Shown here: positions 13,534-21,369 of the stretch, in pieces
Layout of the letters: every line of letters starts with the position of its first letter
Numbering within the stretch: the stretch's first letter is position 1
IMG/VR virus record: IMGVR_UViG_3300027851_000109
Coordinates: 1 to 27,557 of that record
Source: a virus
Length of the DNA: 27,557 nt
Direction: 5' to 3' (one strand)
Notes under the pieces: model-generated
Told to the model about the DNA's origin: nothing
The model's input: only the letters and a program-made list of their open reading frames with translations
The model's database searches: none
Translations under genes and position numbers: made by a program

Positions 13534-13815
13534 ATGGCGACCTATAGCGAAGTCAAGCACGGCCTTGACGCCGTTGCCGGCATTATCAGCGACCAGCGGG
13601 CCGTCATGGTCAAGGTCAAGTCCAATGCTGCGCTGGCCTCGGCGGCGCTGGCGGCCCTGCCAACCGATTATGCCGATGTCGTTGCGACCATCAACGCCTA
13701 TGGCACCACAAACGCGGCCGAAGCGACGGCCAAGGCAGAGCTTGCCAAAATGGTCTCGGAGTATCAGGCCCTGAAGGCCGTTGCCGACCAGATTGCAGCG
13801 GCGAATCTGGGCTGA
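13534..13815 (+). CDS. Unknown small virion-region protein
   Basis: 93 aa, alanine-rich helices (KSNAALASAALAALPTDYAD, ATAKAELAKMVSEYQALKAV). It has TAGGAGAT upstream and overlaps the next gene by one base. Helical small proteins at this position may be head-assembly factors; no family recognised. Confidence 0.6.
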   Translation: MATYSEVKHGLDAVAGIISDQRAVMVKVKSNAALASAALAALPTDYADVVATINAYGTTNAAEATAKAELAKMVSEYQALKAVADQIAAANLG

Positions 13816-14486
13816 TGCAAGGCCAGCACTTTCCCAAGCAGGATCTGCAATTCGAGGAGGGCGGTCCTCGGATTATCGCCTCCAGCGACCTGATCCTGTT
13901 TGCCTCCAGCTCATCGACTGGCACAACGATTACCGTCCCAACCGGCATTGCGAACAATGATATCGCGGTGCTTGTCGACCGTGGCTTCGGCTTCTCGGGT
14001 GTGCCTACCGCTGTTACCCCATCGGGTTACACATCGCGGGCCAATGTGGCAGCGCCAGCCAGTCAGCGCGTTATGGTCACGACCAAGATACTGACGACGG
14101 CCGATGATAGTGCAACCGTGACCGGCATGGCCTCGGACAATAGCCGCAAGCGCATGATGATCTTCCGGCGGGTTGGGGGCGCGACCACAATCACCGGAAG
14201 TGCCGTCACTTCGGTCTATACCGATAACACCGATCCGGCAGCGGCTTCGGCGAGCTACACCGGGTTGAGCGGCAGTTCGATCACGCTGGGCATTCTGGCT
14301 GTCGGCTTTACGACAACGCCGACCTCACCGTCGTTCTCGCCAACAGAGACAGGCGTTCTCGCTGCGGGGGAATTGAGGGTTTACTATCTGCTGACTTATG
14401 CAGGTGATCCGGGCTCGGTATCGGTCGACCAGGGCAATAGCAGCGCCCGAAACCAGAATATCCTGCTCAATCTTGAGGTGTCGTGA
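13815..14486 (+). CDS. Beta-rich structural protein, probably a head or tail appendage
   Basis: 223 aa, dominated by Ser, Thr, Gly and Ala in beta-type strings (SSSTGTTITVPTGIANNDIA, TTITGSAVTSVYTDNTDPAA) and a final SSARNQNILLNLEVS. This composition is typical of exposed virion proteins such as decoration or fibre proteins. It overlaps the preceding and following genes by one base each. No named family. Confidence 0.6.
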   Translation: MQGQHFPKQDLQFEEGGPRIIASSDLILFASSSSTGTTITVPTGIANNDIAVLVDRGFGFSGVPTAVTPSGYTSRANVAAPASQRVMVTTKILTTADDSATVTGMASDNSRKRMMIFRRVGGATTITGSAVTSVYTDNTDPAAASASYTGLSGSSITLGILAVGFTTTPTSPSFSPTETGVLAAGELRVYYLLTYAGDPGSVSVDQGNSSARNQNILLNLEVS

Positions 14487-15514
14487 TGCGCATACCATCC
14501 GGCGTCACCGACCAGTACATTTACTTCATCGCCCTCGATGCGACCGACTTTGTAACGCCTGAAACCGGGCTGTCGAGCTTCACGGTCTATCGCTCGCGCA
14601 ATGGCGGCACGGCGACGGCGTATACCACGCCGACGATTACCGAGGTCAGCTCGGCCAATATGCCTGGCTGGTACAAGCTGCTGCTTGACGAGGACATGAC
14701 CATCGACAGCGGCGACGACAGCCAAGAGGTCGCGCTGCACATCACGGCAACCGGCATGGCTCCTGCCCGACGCGTGTTCGAACTGTACCGGCCCAAGGCC
14801 ACGGCCGGCGAGACGCTTACGGTTGCGTCCGGTATCGGGCGGGCCTCGGTGCAGTCGATTGCCGCCAACGCAATTACGGCGACCTCGATTGCCACGGACG
14901 CCATTACCGCAGGCAAGATTGCCGCCGATGCGATTGGAGCGTCTGAACTGGCGGCCGATGCTGCAACCGAGATCGGGACGGCTGTATGGGCGTCTGCGGC
15001 CCGGACATTGACGGCGAACACCAATCTGAACGACCTCAGCGCGGCTGGTGTGCGTGCGGCTATTGGCCTGGCCTCGGCCAACCTTGATACCCAGATCGGC
15101 ACGCTGGCGACGGCGGCGAACCTCGCAACGGTAGACACGGTGGTCGACGCCATCCAGGCCAAGACCGACAACCTGCCGACCGATCCTGCCGACCAGTCGA
15201 TTATCATCGCTGCAACCGACGCGATCATGACTGCGGTGGGCGATGTTCCGACCAATGCAGAACTGAGCACGGCGCTGGCTGCTGCGGACGACGCGGTGCT
15301 TACGCAGGTGGCGTTGGTAAAAGCAAAGACGGATCTGATCCCGGCGAGCCCGGCAGCGGTTGGCGACATTCCGACCGCCGACATCACGGCAATCAAGGCC
15401 AAGACCGACAGCCTGAATTTCACCGTTGCGGGTCAGGTCGACGCCAACATTCAGTACGTCAACGACGTGCAGGTCAACGGGACAGGCGCCGCTGGCAACG
15501 AATGGGGGCCGTAA
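14486..15514 (+). CDS. Head or tail fibre protein with AI-type repeats
   Basis: 342 aa from the ATG at 14486. The N-terminal 110 residues form a beta-rich domain of the kind found in phage baseplate/fibre proteins (FTVYRSRNGGTATAYTTPTI, EVALHITATGMAPARRVFEL). It is followed at about 125-170 by short repeats (IAANAITATSIATDAITAGK, IAADAIGASELAADAATEIG) common in triple-stranded phage fibres. The rest has repeated AKTD and helical segments (VDTVVDAIQAKTDNLP, IKAKTDSL). It ends in NGTGAAGNEWGP. Likely an exposed trimeric fibre on the virion; receptor binding is possible but unproven. Confidence 0.7.
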   Translation: MRIPSGVTDQYIYFIALDATDFVTPETGLSSFTVYRSRNGGTATAYTTPTITEVSSANMPGWYKLLLDEDMTIDSGDDSQEVALHITATGMAPARRVFELYRPKATAGETLTVASGIGRASVQSIAANAITATSIATDAITAGKIAADAIGASELAADAATEIGTAVWASAARTLTANTNLNDLSAAGVRAAIGLASANLDTQIGTLATAANLATVDTVVDAIQAKTDNLPTDPADQSIIIAATDAIMTAVGDVPTNAELSTALAAADDAVLTQVALVKAKTDLIPASPAAVGDIPTADITAIKAKTDSLNFTVAGQVDANIQYVNDVQVNGTGAAGNEWGP

Positions 15515-15970
15515 GTGGCATCCGTATGGGGCGGTTCGTGGGGCACAAGCTGGCTCAATAGCTGGGCCGAAACCGTTGTAGCGCGCCGCGACCGTGGCGA
15601 CGATGCGCCGCCGCTGCGCAGCCCTGCCGAACGCCGGGCACGCAAGGCGCGGTACGTCCGCAATCGCCACTATGTCATTCGCGAGCCAAGGCCGGTTGAG
15701 CCCGGCCCCGGGGAAGAGCCCCGCAAGGTTACAGCGGCCATCATCGAGGAAGCCGTTGCGGGCGTCCCCGAGTGGTTTGGATCGCGGGCACAGGCAAGGC
15801 AGGCGGTGCCCCGCACCATCCCGATGCTGACGCCGCCAACCGGGCAATGGACCGATACCGACCGCGCGCAACTGGTTGCAGCGGCTCGGGCCTACCTTGA
15901 GCAAGCCGTGCGCGACTATCAGGCGCAACTGGACGAAGACGACATCGAACTGCTGCTGCTGGCGGCATGA
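15515..15970 (+). CDS. Unknown virion-region protein with WGGSW motif
   Basis: 151 aa, GTG start directly after the previous stop. The N-terminus VWGGSWGTSWLNSWAE is a tryptophan-glycine motif seen in short proteins next to phage fibre genes. The middle is arginine-rich and the C-terminus helical and acidic (LEQAVRDYQAQLDEDDIELL). It may be an assembly or attachment factor for the fibre; function not established. Confidence 0.6.
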   Translation: MASVWGGSWGTSWLNSWAETVVARRDRGDDAPPLRSPAERRARKARYVRNRHYVIREPRPVEPGPGEEPRKVTAAIIEEAVAGVPEWFGSRAQARQAVPRTIPMLTPPTGQWTDTDRAQLVAAARAYLEQAVRDYQAQLDEDDIELLLLAA

Positions 15971-15984
15971 CAGGAGCCTAACCA

Positions 15985-16269
15985 ATGAGCAAAGTCCGCT
16001 ATTCTCGCAAGACCGCTGACGGGCAGGTGAAGGCGTCCTCCGGGTTCGTCCACACCGTCTCGATTGCCCCGACCACGGCAACCCCGACCGCTGGGCTGCT
16101 GTCGATCTATGACAGCACAACCGAGACGGGAACGGTGGTGTTCTCCGAATGGGTGTTCGCCACCACGCCGGGGCACACCGTCACGCTCGACGTGTTCTGC
16201 GATAACGGCATTTACGTGGGCTACGACGCCACGCTGGCCAATGTGTCCGTCACGGTGGGCTATCGCTGA
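15985..16269 (+). CDS. Unknown beta-rich structural protein
   Basis: 94 aa, with CAGGAG upstream. Beta-type sequence throughout (GFVHTVSIAPTTATPTAGLL, TGTVVFSEWVFATTPGHTVT), suggesting a small jelly-roll or Ig-like virion protein. It overlaps the next gene by one base. Perhaps a decoration protein; no family recognised. Confidence 0.6.
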   Translation: MSKVRYSRKTADGQVKASSGFVHTVSIAPTTATPTAGLLSIYDSTTETGTVVFSEWVFATTPGHTVTLDVFCDNGIYVGYDATLANVSVTVGYR

Positions 16270-16529
16270 TGGCTGACGCGGTCGCCGCGCACTTTGCCAA
16301 TGAAGCCAAAAGGCTTCTCAACGATGAAACGCTGGCAACGGCCATGACCGAAGTGCGCACCAAAGCACTGGTGGCGCTTGGCGAAGTCGATGCCACCGAC
16401 ACCAAGGAAATTTTGAGGCTACAGGCTATCGCCAACTGCCTTCTCGACGTTCGGGATCAGCTCGAAGCCGCCATCACAGCGATGGGTTCGGCGGACGGCG
16501 GTTACGATCCCAACAAGCCGACCGCGTAA
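16269..16529 (+). CDS. Unknown helical protein before the scaffold gene
   Basis: 86 aa, helical (AHFANEAKRLLNDETLATAM, LRLQAIANCLLDVRDQLEAA). Its size and composition resemble the small unassigned proteins next to head genes in podoviruses. The start overlaps the preceding stop as TGATG. No function assigned. Confidence 0.6.
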   Translation: MADAVAAHFANEAKRLLNDETLATAMTEVRTKALVALGEVDATDTKEILRLQAIANCLLDVRDQLEAAITAMGSADGGYDPNKPTA

Positions 16530-16575
16530 GCGACCTCGGCTTATTGCCCCGCAGTGATGCGCGGCCAGCCCATAG

Positions 16576-17625
16576 ATGGACCCTTACCCTATGTCAGATG
16601 ACAATCTCCCCGATGTTCCGGGGCCTGTTGAAGACGCACCGAAGACCTTTGACCAGTCGGTCGAGGACATTTCCAATCTGCTAGGCGATGACCCGGAAAC
16701 GGACCCCATTGCAGGCGATGCGGACCCAGCGACAGCCGAGGCGAGCGACGACGGCGACGAGCCCGAGATCGACGTGTCGGAAGACGTTGAGGACAGCGAA
16801 GGCGACGAGAACGAAGACGGCTCCGACGAGCCCGAAATCAAGGGTGGGCGCTTTGCCCCTGACACCGCCAAGGTGACGCTTGATGACGGGACAGTGATCA
16901 CCGTTGCCGATCTCAAGCGCAACAATCTGTTCCAGCGCGATTACACCAAGAAAACCACGGAACTGGCTGCCGAACGCGAGCAGATCACGGCCCGTGCAAC
17001 CGAGGTGAATCAGCAGGCTCAATCACTGGCTCAGCTTGCTGAGAGAATCCAGCTTTTCAGCCAAAACTACCTGCCCACTCCCCCCGAGCCGTTCACCGGG
17101 TCATCCGCGACAGACCCCATAGGCTACATGGCCTACATGGAAAAGCGGGAGGCCTATGAAAGGGCCTACAGCCAGTACATGGCTATCGACCAGGAACGGC
17201 AAAAGCTCGCCGAAGCGCAGCAGCGTGAACAGGAAGAGATGTCCGCCAAGGCCATCGAATCCGAGTTCGCCACGCTCCGCAGCAAGGACGCCTTCTTTGC
17301 CGACGCCGGCAAGGTTCGCGGCTTTCTCGATGAGGTTTCGACCAAGGGCGCCGAGTGGTGGGGTCTGACCCCCGAGCGTATCGGGCGAATGCAGACCGCC
17401 GAAGAGTTCCTGATCCTCCGGGACGCCATGCGCTACCGCAAGGCACTCGCGAAGGCCCCAGAAGCCCGGCAGCAGGTACAGGCCAAGCCAGCAATGGCGA
17501 AGGGCGGCAAGCGCGCCGACCCGAAAGCGAGAATCTCCAGCGAACAGCGAGCCCGGTCTGAGCGGCTTCGCAATGACGGCTCCCTCGAAAACGGGGTGGC
17601 ACGTCTCATGGACCTCATCGACTAG
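16576..17625 (+). CDS. Scaffolding protein
   Basis: 349 aa. It starts with a long acidic stretch (DDGDEPEIDVSEDVEDSEGD), followed by a charged coiled-coil centre (KKTTELAAEREQITARATEV, DQERQKLAEAQQREQEEMSA) and a basic C-terminus (KGGKRADPKARISSEQRARS). This acidic-coiled-basic layout, directly upstream of the major capsid gene, is that of P22-type scaffolds, which guide capsid assembly through the basic tail and then leave. Start ATG 16576, or 16591 (MSDDNLPDVPG); neither has a clear ribosome-binding site. Confidence 0.8.
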   Translation: MDPYPMSDDNLPDVPGPVEDAPKTFDQSVEDISNLLGDDPETDPIAGDADPATAEASDDGDEPEIDVSEDVEDSEGDENEDGSDEPEIKGGRFAPDTAKVTLDDGTVITVADLKRNNLFQRDYTKKTTELAAEREQITARATEVNQQAQSLAQLAERIQLFSQNYLPTPPEPFTGSSATDPIGYMAYMEKREAYERAYSQYMAIDQERQKLAEAQQREQEEMSAKAIESEFATLRSKDAFFADAGKVRGFLDEVSTKGAEWWGLTPERIGRMQTAEEFLILRDAMRYRKALAKAPEARQQVQAKPAMAKGGKRADPKARISSEQRARSERLRNDGSLENGVARLMDLID

Positions 17626-17636
17626 GAGAAAACAAA

Positions 17637-17651
17637 ATGGCCCAAGTGGCT
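17637..17651 (+). CDS. Major capsid protein, exon 1 (first five codons)
   Basis: ATG GCC CAA GTG GCT encodes MAQVA. AGGAG lies about ten bases upstream (17624-17628). Reading on gives GLSVT and then a TAA at 17667-17669. Joining to 18468 restores MAQVA-NTFETYDAVGNREEL, the expected beginning of this capsid family. The last base, T17651, pairs as U-G with G17660 of the intron guide sequence, marking the 5' splice site. Confidence 0.75.
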
Positions 17652-18467
17652 GGATTATCGGTCACTTAAAACGGTGTGAATTGCTGGGAAGTCCTTAGAG
17701 CCTACCTGCCAAAGCGGAATCAGTAATGGTATACGTAACGGCTTGAAAAGTGGTAGGATTGGGCAATCAGCAGCCAAGCGACCCGGTGACGGGTTGAAGG
17801 TTCAACGACTAGGCCAAGTACGCTTTGAAGATCGATAGAAAGACAGGGGTGCCGACTCCGCCGGCTTTATTTGACGGCGAGTGGCTGCGCGAGCAGTACG
17901 TGTCCCTGAAGCGGAGTACACCAGACATCGGGAAAGAGTTGCATTGCGCACCGAACACGGTTCGCAAGTGGCTCATTCACCACGGCGTGCAAACTCGCTC
18001 AAGCGGCTCAGAGAAGGGCCACCAGCGAGCAAGCACGCAATCTCGTGAGAAGATGTCGGTTGCCAAACGCGGTGCATTTGTAGGCGAGAAGAATCCGAAC
18101 TGGCGGGGCGGGATCGCCCTTAAGGACCCGGATCGCAACAGATACCCCGCGAAGATGTGGGTGAAGGCGGTCAAGGACCGTGACGGGTGGGCATGCCGTG
18201 AGTGCGGTTCAACCGCTCGGCTCCATGCGCATCACATCAAACGTTGGCGCGATTACCCCGAACTTCGATATGAAGTCAGCAACGGCATTACCTTGTGTCA
18301 TGAGTGCCACGAAAAGGCGCATGGCAGAGGGTTCAAATTTCGCTGGCCTCGCAAAGCAGAAAATCCCACGAGTGCATCGGCCCTGTCCCAAGCAGGGTAA
18401 GATATAGTCTGAGCTGCCGGGAAAGCCGGCAGAAGCGCGGATAAAGAGCCGCGCGATAACAACCCTG
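17652..18467 (+). mobile_element. Group I intron with HNH endonuclease gene, in the major capsid gene
   Basis: 816 bp. P1: exon AAGTGGCT (17644-17651) pairs with guide GGTCACTT (17660-17667), ending in the U-G splice-site pair. P3: GGTGTG (17673-17678) with TACGCT (17819-17824). The P-like element AATTGCTGGGAA (17679-17690) and Q-like element AATCAGCAGCCAAGC (17765-17779) form P4. P6 is CCCG-GTGA-CGGG. P7: GACTA (17807-17811) with TAGTC (18405-18409), in the classic AAGATATAGTC context. P9 hairpins: 18414-18432 and 18435-18454. The terminal G is placed at 18467 because AG/CU could form P9.0 and the joined protein is right; G18455 would also keep frame and add ITTL. The HNH ORF fills the P8 loop. 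Confidence 0.88.
17849..18400 (+). CDS. HNH homing endonuclease of the group I intron
   Basis: 183 aa from the GTG at 17849 (AGACAGG upstream); a TTG at 17825, right after P3, would add eight residues. The N-terminal half has a helix-turn-helix-like DNA-binding segment (PDIGKELHCAPNTVRKWLIHHG), and a linker typical of intron endonucleases follows (GEKNPNWRGG). The HNH core is WACRECGS, LHAHHIKRW, then NGITLCHECHEKAHGRG: His-His and the final His form the active site and four cysteines bind zinc. It would cut intronless capsid genes and copy the intron into them. Its stop overlaps the base of P8/J8-7. Translation must come from the unspliced transcript. Confidence 0.85.
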   Translation: MPTPPALFDGEWLREQYVSLKRSTPDIGKELHCAPNTVRKWLIHHGVQTRSSGSEKGHQRASTQSREKMSVAKRGAFVGEKNPNWRGGIALKDPDRNRYPAKMWVKAVKDRDGWACRECGSTARLHAHHIKRWRDYPELRYEVSNGITLCHECHEKAHGRGFKFRWPRKAENPTSASALSQAG

Positions 18468-19460
18468 AACACCTTCGAAACCTACGACGCCGTAGGCAAT
18501 CGCGAAGAACTCGCGAACACCATCTACCAGATCACCCCCGAGAAGACGCCGTTCCTGTCCCTCGTGGGCCGCAAGTCCGTCTCCACGGTTCACCCGGAAT
18601 GGCAGACCGACACCCTCGGCACGCCGGACGCGGACAACAACCAGCCGGAAGGCAACGACTGGTCGTATGACGCGACCAGCCCGACCACCCGCGTGGGCAA
18701 CTACACCCAGATCTCGGAAAAGTCCCTGATCATCTCGCGTACCCAGGAGAACACGGACAAGGCCGGGCGCAAGTCCGAGCTGGCCCGCGAACTCGCCAAG
18801 AAGGGCACCGAGCTGAAGATCGACATGGAAGTGATCGGCCTCAGCAACCAGGCGGCCTCGGCTGGCACCGGCAACGGCGCGACCAACCGCAAGCTCGCTG
18901 GCTTCCGTGCATGGCTTGCCACGAACGACAGCCTCGGCGCCACTGGCGCTTCCGGCACGTTCTCGAACGGCATTCAGGGCGCTGCGACCAACGGCAACCA
19001 GCGTGCGCTGACCAAGGCCCTCATGGATGAAGTCGTGCTGTCGACTGCCAATGCCGGCGGCGAAGTGCAGGGCGGCATTATGATGATGTCGAACTACAAC
19101 AAGACGGTTGCGTCCCGCTTCCTCGATGACGCCGATATCGTCCCGCTCCGCAAGGCGCTGGGCTCTGGTGCGGCCACCATCGTCGGCGCTGCCGATGCCT
19201 ACCTCACCGACTTCGGGCTCATCACTTTCGTGCCCAACGTCCAGATGACCCGTGCCGGCGCCACCATCGCCCGCAACGTGTTCCTGATCGATCCGTCGAT
19301 GGTCAAGTACGGCATCTTCGATGACATCCAGGTCCACAAGCCGGCGAAAACCGGTGACGCTGAAAAGCGTGTCCTGAACGTCGAATACACGCTGCTCGTG
19401 ATGAACGAGGCTGCTCACGGCGTCGTTGCCGACACCTACGGCATCTCGGCTTCGAGCTGA
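18468..19460 (+). CDS. Major capsid protein, exon 2 (join with 17637-17651; DUF5309-like)
   Basis: 330 codons, giving a 335-residue protein after splicing. The start NTFETYDAVGNREELANTIY, ITPEKTPFLSLVGR and the following HPEWQTDTLGTPDADNNQPE are the conserved N-terminal part of DUF5309-type capsid proteins (HK97-fold shell protein). The rest fits: EWQTD, ISRTQENTDKAGRKSELARE, then IMMMSNYNKTVASRF and a C-terminal beta region (ITFVPNVQMTRAGATIARNV). Without splicing, exon 2 has only internal starts such as GTG 18564, which would remove the conserved N-terminus. Scaffold upstream and adaptor downstream support the assignment. Confidence 0.88.
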   Translation, partial: NTFETYDAVGNREELANTIYQITPEKTPFLSLVGRKSVSTVHPEWQTDTLGTPDADNNQPEGNDWSYDATSPTTRVGNYTQISEKSLIISRTQENTDKAGRKSELARELAKKGTELKIDMEVIGLSNQAASAGTGNGATNRKLAGFRAWLATNDSLGATGASGTFSNGIQGAATNGNQRALTKALMDEVVLSTANAGGEVQGGIMMMSNYNKTVASRFLDDADIVPLRKALGSGAATIVGAADAYLTDFGLITFVPNVQMTRAGATIARNVFLIDPSMVKYGIFDDIQVHKPAKTGDAEKRVLNVEYTLLVMNEAAHGVVADTYGISASS

Positions 19461-19461
19461 T

Positions 19462-19502
19462 CCCGCTGACTATCGCGGGGCGGTCAATGACGGCTGCCCC
19501 GC
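19462..19502 (+). other. Stable hairpins after the capsid gene
   Basis: CCCGC (19462-19466) can pair with GCGGG (19475-19479), or alternatively GCGGGGC (19475-19481) with GCCCCGC (19496-19502), seven perfect pairs. The two folds exclude each other. No T-run follows, so this is more likely an mRNA-stabilising or attenuating structure that helps set capsid mRNA level than a true terminator. Confidence 0.4.
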
Positions 19503-19532
19503 CCTACACCCCGAACAAAAAGGATCAGCATC

Positions 19533-19952
19533 ATGGCTGTCACATTCGTTCCCGTGTCCATCCCGGACGCGGCCACCTACACCGTCCTCGCGGACAATTC
19601 CGGCATTCGTCACTACGTTCCCGACTTCACGTCGACTTGCACCGCAACTTTGCCGGCTCCCAAGGCTGGGCTGTGGTTCGATTTCGTCTATGCCGGGCTC
19701 GCGGCGGACGCGCAGAACTTCGTCATCTCGACCGGGTCTGACACCAACTACTTCGTTGGCTCGATCACCTTCATCGACCATGACACCGACGTTGTGGCGC
19801 CCGTGGCCCCTGACGGCAACAGCAACTCGAAGCTGACGCTCGTCACTCCGGCCGGCGGCACCATTCTCCGCGTCGAGAGCACGAACGGCACGACGTGGAC
19901 CGTCTCTGGCTTTGCCGCCAGCGCGACCGTCCCGACCTTTGCCGACCAGTAA
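19533..19952 (+). CDS. Beta-rich protein following the capsid gene, possible head decoration protein
   Basis: 139 aa, AAGGATC upstream. Beta-type sequence throughout (FVPVSIPDAATYTVLADNSG, GSITFIDHDTDVVAPVAPDG, GTILRVESTNGTTWTVSGFA). Position directly after the capsid gene and before a strong terminator suggests high-level expression, as for decoration or head-fibre proteins. No family is recognised with certainty. Confidence 0.6.
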   Translation: MAVTFVPVSIPDAATYTVLADNSGIRHYVPDFTSTCTATLPAPKAGLWFDFVYAGLAADAQNFVISTGSDTNYFVGSITFIDHDTDVVAPVAPDGNSNSKLTLVTPAGGTILRVESTNGTTWTVSGFAASATVPTFADQ

Positions 19953-19958
19953 CGAATT

Positions 19959-19987
19959 GGGGCGGGCTTCGGCCTGCCCCTTTCTCT
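19959..19987 (+). terminator. Intrinsic terminator after the capsid block
   Basis: GGGGCGGGC (19959-19967) pairs with GCCTGCCCC (19972-19980) over nine positions, one G-U, with a TTCG tetraloop, followed by TTTCTCT. It is a textbook stem; the T-run is short. It would set a step-down in expression between capsid genes and adaptor or tail genes. Confidence 0.75.
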
Positions 19988-20034
19988 GCCCCGCATGATT
20001 GCGCGGCCTTCCTCAACAAATGGAGTTTGGATCT

Positions 20035-20373
20035 GTGGCACAAGCCGCCCCCAACAAGACTGCCGACGAGCCCAGCAAGACCGTTCGCATGACGCTGCTC
20101 AAGAACTACCGCCCCGGTGGCGAGGTTCAGGTGCTTGGCTACAACAAGGAACCCGTCCTCCGCAAACGCCCTGATGGCAAGGTGGTGGAAGTCGAGCCCG
20201 GCGGGTTCATCGAGGAGATGGACGAGAACGGCAACATCATGGCAGCGCCGCCGAAACTGGCTGGCACTGGCTTTGCCGACAAGCTGCTCGCGGGCACCGT
20301 GATCCGCATCGGCGCCGACGAGGCCAAGGCCATGCGCGCCAACGGCATCGGGGAGCGCGACATTGAAGATTAA
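20035..20373 (+). CDS. Unknown protein after the capsid block
   Basis: 112 aa from the GTG at 20035, with GGAG nine bases upstream; an ATG at 20020 (MEFGS) would add five residues. It contains a beta segment (TVRMTLLKNYRPGGEVQVLG), a charged turn (RKRPDGKVVEVEPGGF) and an acidic helix near the end (IGADEAKAMRANGIGERDIE). Similar small proteins lie between capsid and adaptor genes in podoviruses. The stop overlaps the next gene by 11 bases. No family name. Confidence 0.55.
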   Translation: MAQAAPNKTADEPSKTVRMTLLKNYRPGGEVQVLGYNKEPVLRKRPDGKVVEVEPGGFIEEMDENGNIMAAPPKLAGTGFADKLLAGTVIRIGADEAKAMRANGIGERDIED

Positions 20374-20752
20374 GCTCACCGAGGCCGATTGCCAGAACGT
20401 GACCTGGCAAGTGGTGGAAGTGACGCCGGAATACAGGCGCTCGGTCGGTCATGGGACGCATCCCGTGACCGGCTTGCCCATCATGGTGCAAAAGACCGAG
20501 TTCCTTGCCGAAGACGAGCTGCTGGCGCTCAACAAGGAGCGTCGGAACAACACGGCGAACAAGCGCTGGTCGTCCGGCAATGGCAGCGAAAAGGGCGGCA
20601 ATCTGCCCATGATCCATGTCGGTTCGATCCCGATGAACAAGTACCTCTCCGACTTTGCCGCCAAGGCGCAGGAGGGGGACCGCGACTTCGGCCGCTGGTG
20701 GCTTAACCGCGACGAGAACCAGCCGTTCCGTACCCGTGAAGGGAAGCTGTGA
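20363..20752 (+). CDS. Unknown protein, TTG start
   Basis: 129 aa starting at TTG 20363 with GGGGAG seven bases upstream (20350-20355); no in-frame ATG near the beginning keeps the conserved-looking N-terminus KIKLTEADCQNVTWQVVEVTPEYRR. The C-terminus FAAKAQEGDRDFGRWWLNRD is aromatic and charged. It lies inside the head-completion cluster. No family recognised. Confidence 0.6.
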   Translation: MKIKLTEADCQNVTWQVVEVTPEYRRSVGHGTHPVTGLPIMVQKTEFLAEDELLALNKERRNNTANKRWSSGNGSEKGGNLPMIHVGSIPMNKYLSDFAAKAQEGDRDFGRWWLNRDENQPFRTREGKL

Positions 20753-21369
20753 TGGCGCACACGACCTATTCCGGGCTGACAGCGGATCTCAACGCGTACA
20801 CGGAACGGACCTATTCGCAGGAACTGGCCGACACCTTTATCAGCAATGCCGAGGCCAAGTTCAACCGCCGCCTCGGACCGAACTACCGGCGCATGACATC
20901 GGCAACGCTGACGACCGACGCATCGGGCGAAGCATCCCTGCCGTCCGGCTTTGTCACCATGCGGTCGCTGGTGCGTGACGTTGCTGGCTCGACGCCGCTG
21001 GTCCAAGTCAGTTGGGATGCGCTGATCCGGCTCAACCCCTACGAGATTTCCAGCGATGCGGAGTTCTTCGCAATCAAAAGCGGCACGACGCTCCGCGTGG
21101 CGCCCGTGACCGAGGACAGCTATCTGGCGGCCTACGATGCCTCGCTGACCCCGCTATCGAGCGGCAATACCAGCAACTGGCTGTCGGTCGAGGCGCCGGA
21201 CATTTACCTGACCATGATCCTGGCGGAAGCCCGGATGTTTGAGGAGGAGTGGGGAACTGCGGCTGGCCTTGAGGGCAAGGCTTACGAGATGTTGGACGAC
21301 CTGACCAATCGCGACGTGGTGGCACAATACGCCAATGTCGAGATTGTGCTGGATATGGCGACGCCCTGA
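20752..21369 (+). CDS. Head-tail adaptor protein, SU10-adaptor-like
   Basis: 205 aa from the ATG at 20752 (a GTG just before it is possible). The pattern YSGLTADLNAYTERTYSQEL, then IGNAEAKFNRRL-type FISNAEAKFNRRLGPNYRRM, then TLTTDASGEASLPSGFVTMR matches the podovirus adaptor family (SU10 adaptor/P22 gp4-like), which forms a ring below the portal. The C-terminal half is helical (IYLTMILAEARMFEEEWGTA). Position between capsid and tail genes agrees. One-base overlap with the next gene. Confidence 0.7.
   Translation: MAHTTYSGLTADLNAYTERTYSQELADTFISNAEAKFNRRLGPNYRRMTSATLTTDASGEASLPSGFVTMRSLVRDVAGSTPLVQVSWDALIRLNPYEISSDAEFFAIKSGTTLRVAPVTEDSYLAAYDASLTPLSSGNTSNWLSVEAPDIYLTMILAEARMFEEEWGTAAGLEGKAYEMLDDLTNRDVVAQYANVEIVLDMATP

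Noticed and set aside
14396-16120. Minus-strand ORF of 574 aa.
   Set aside because: Shadow of the fibre and neighbouring genes: arginine- and cysteine-rich composition, and three recognisable plus-strand genes lie across it.
17667-17669. Capsid gene as a pseudogene stopped by TAA after ten codons.
   Set aside because: The stop lies within a group I intron whose core elements are intact; splicing restores the frame.
18333-19418. Minus-strand ORF of 361 aa.
   Set aside because: Shadow of the capsid gene; its composition reflects GC-rich third positions and it runs into the intron.
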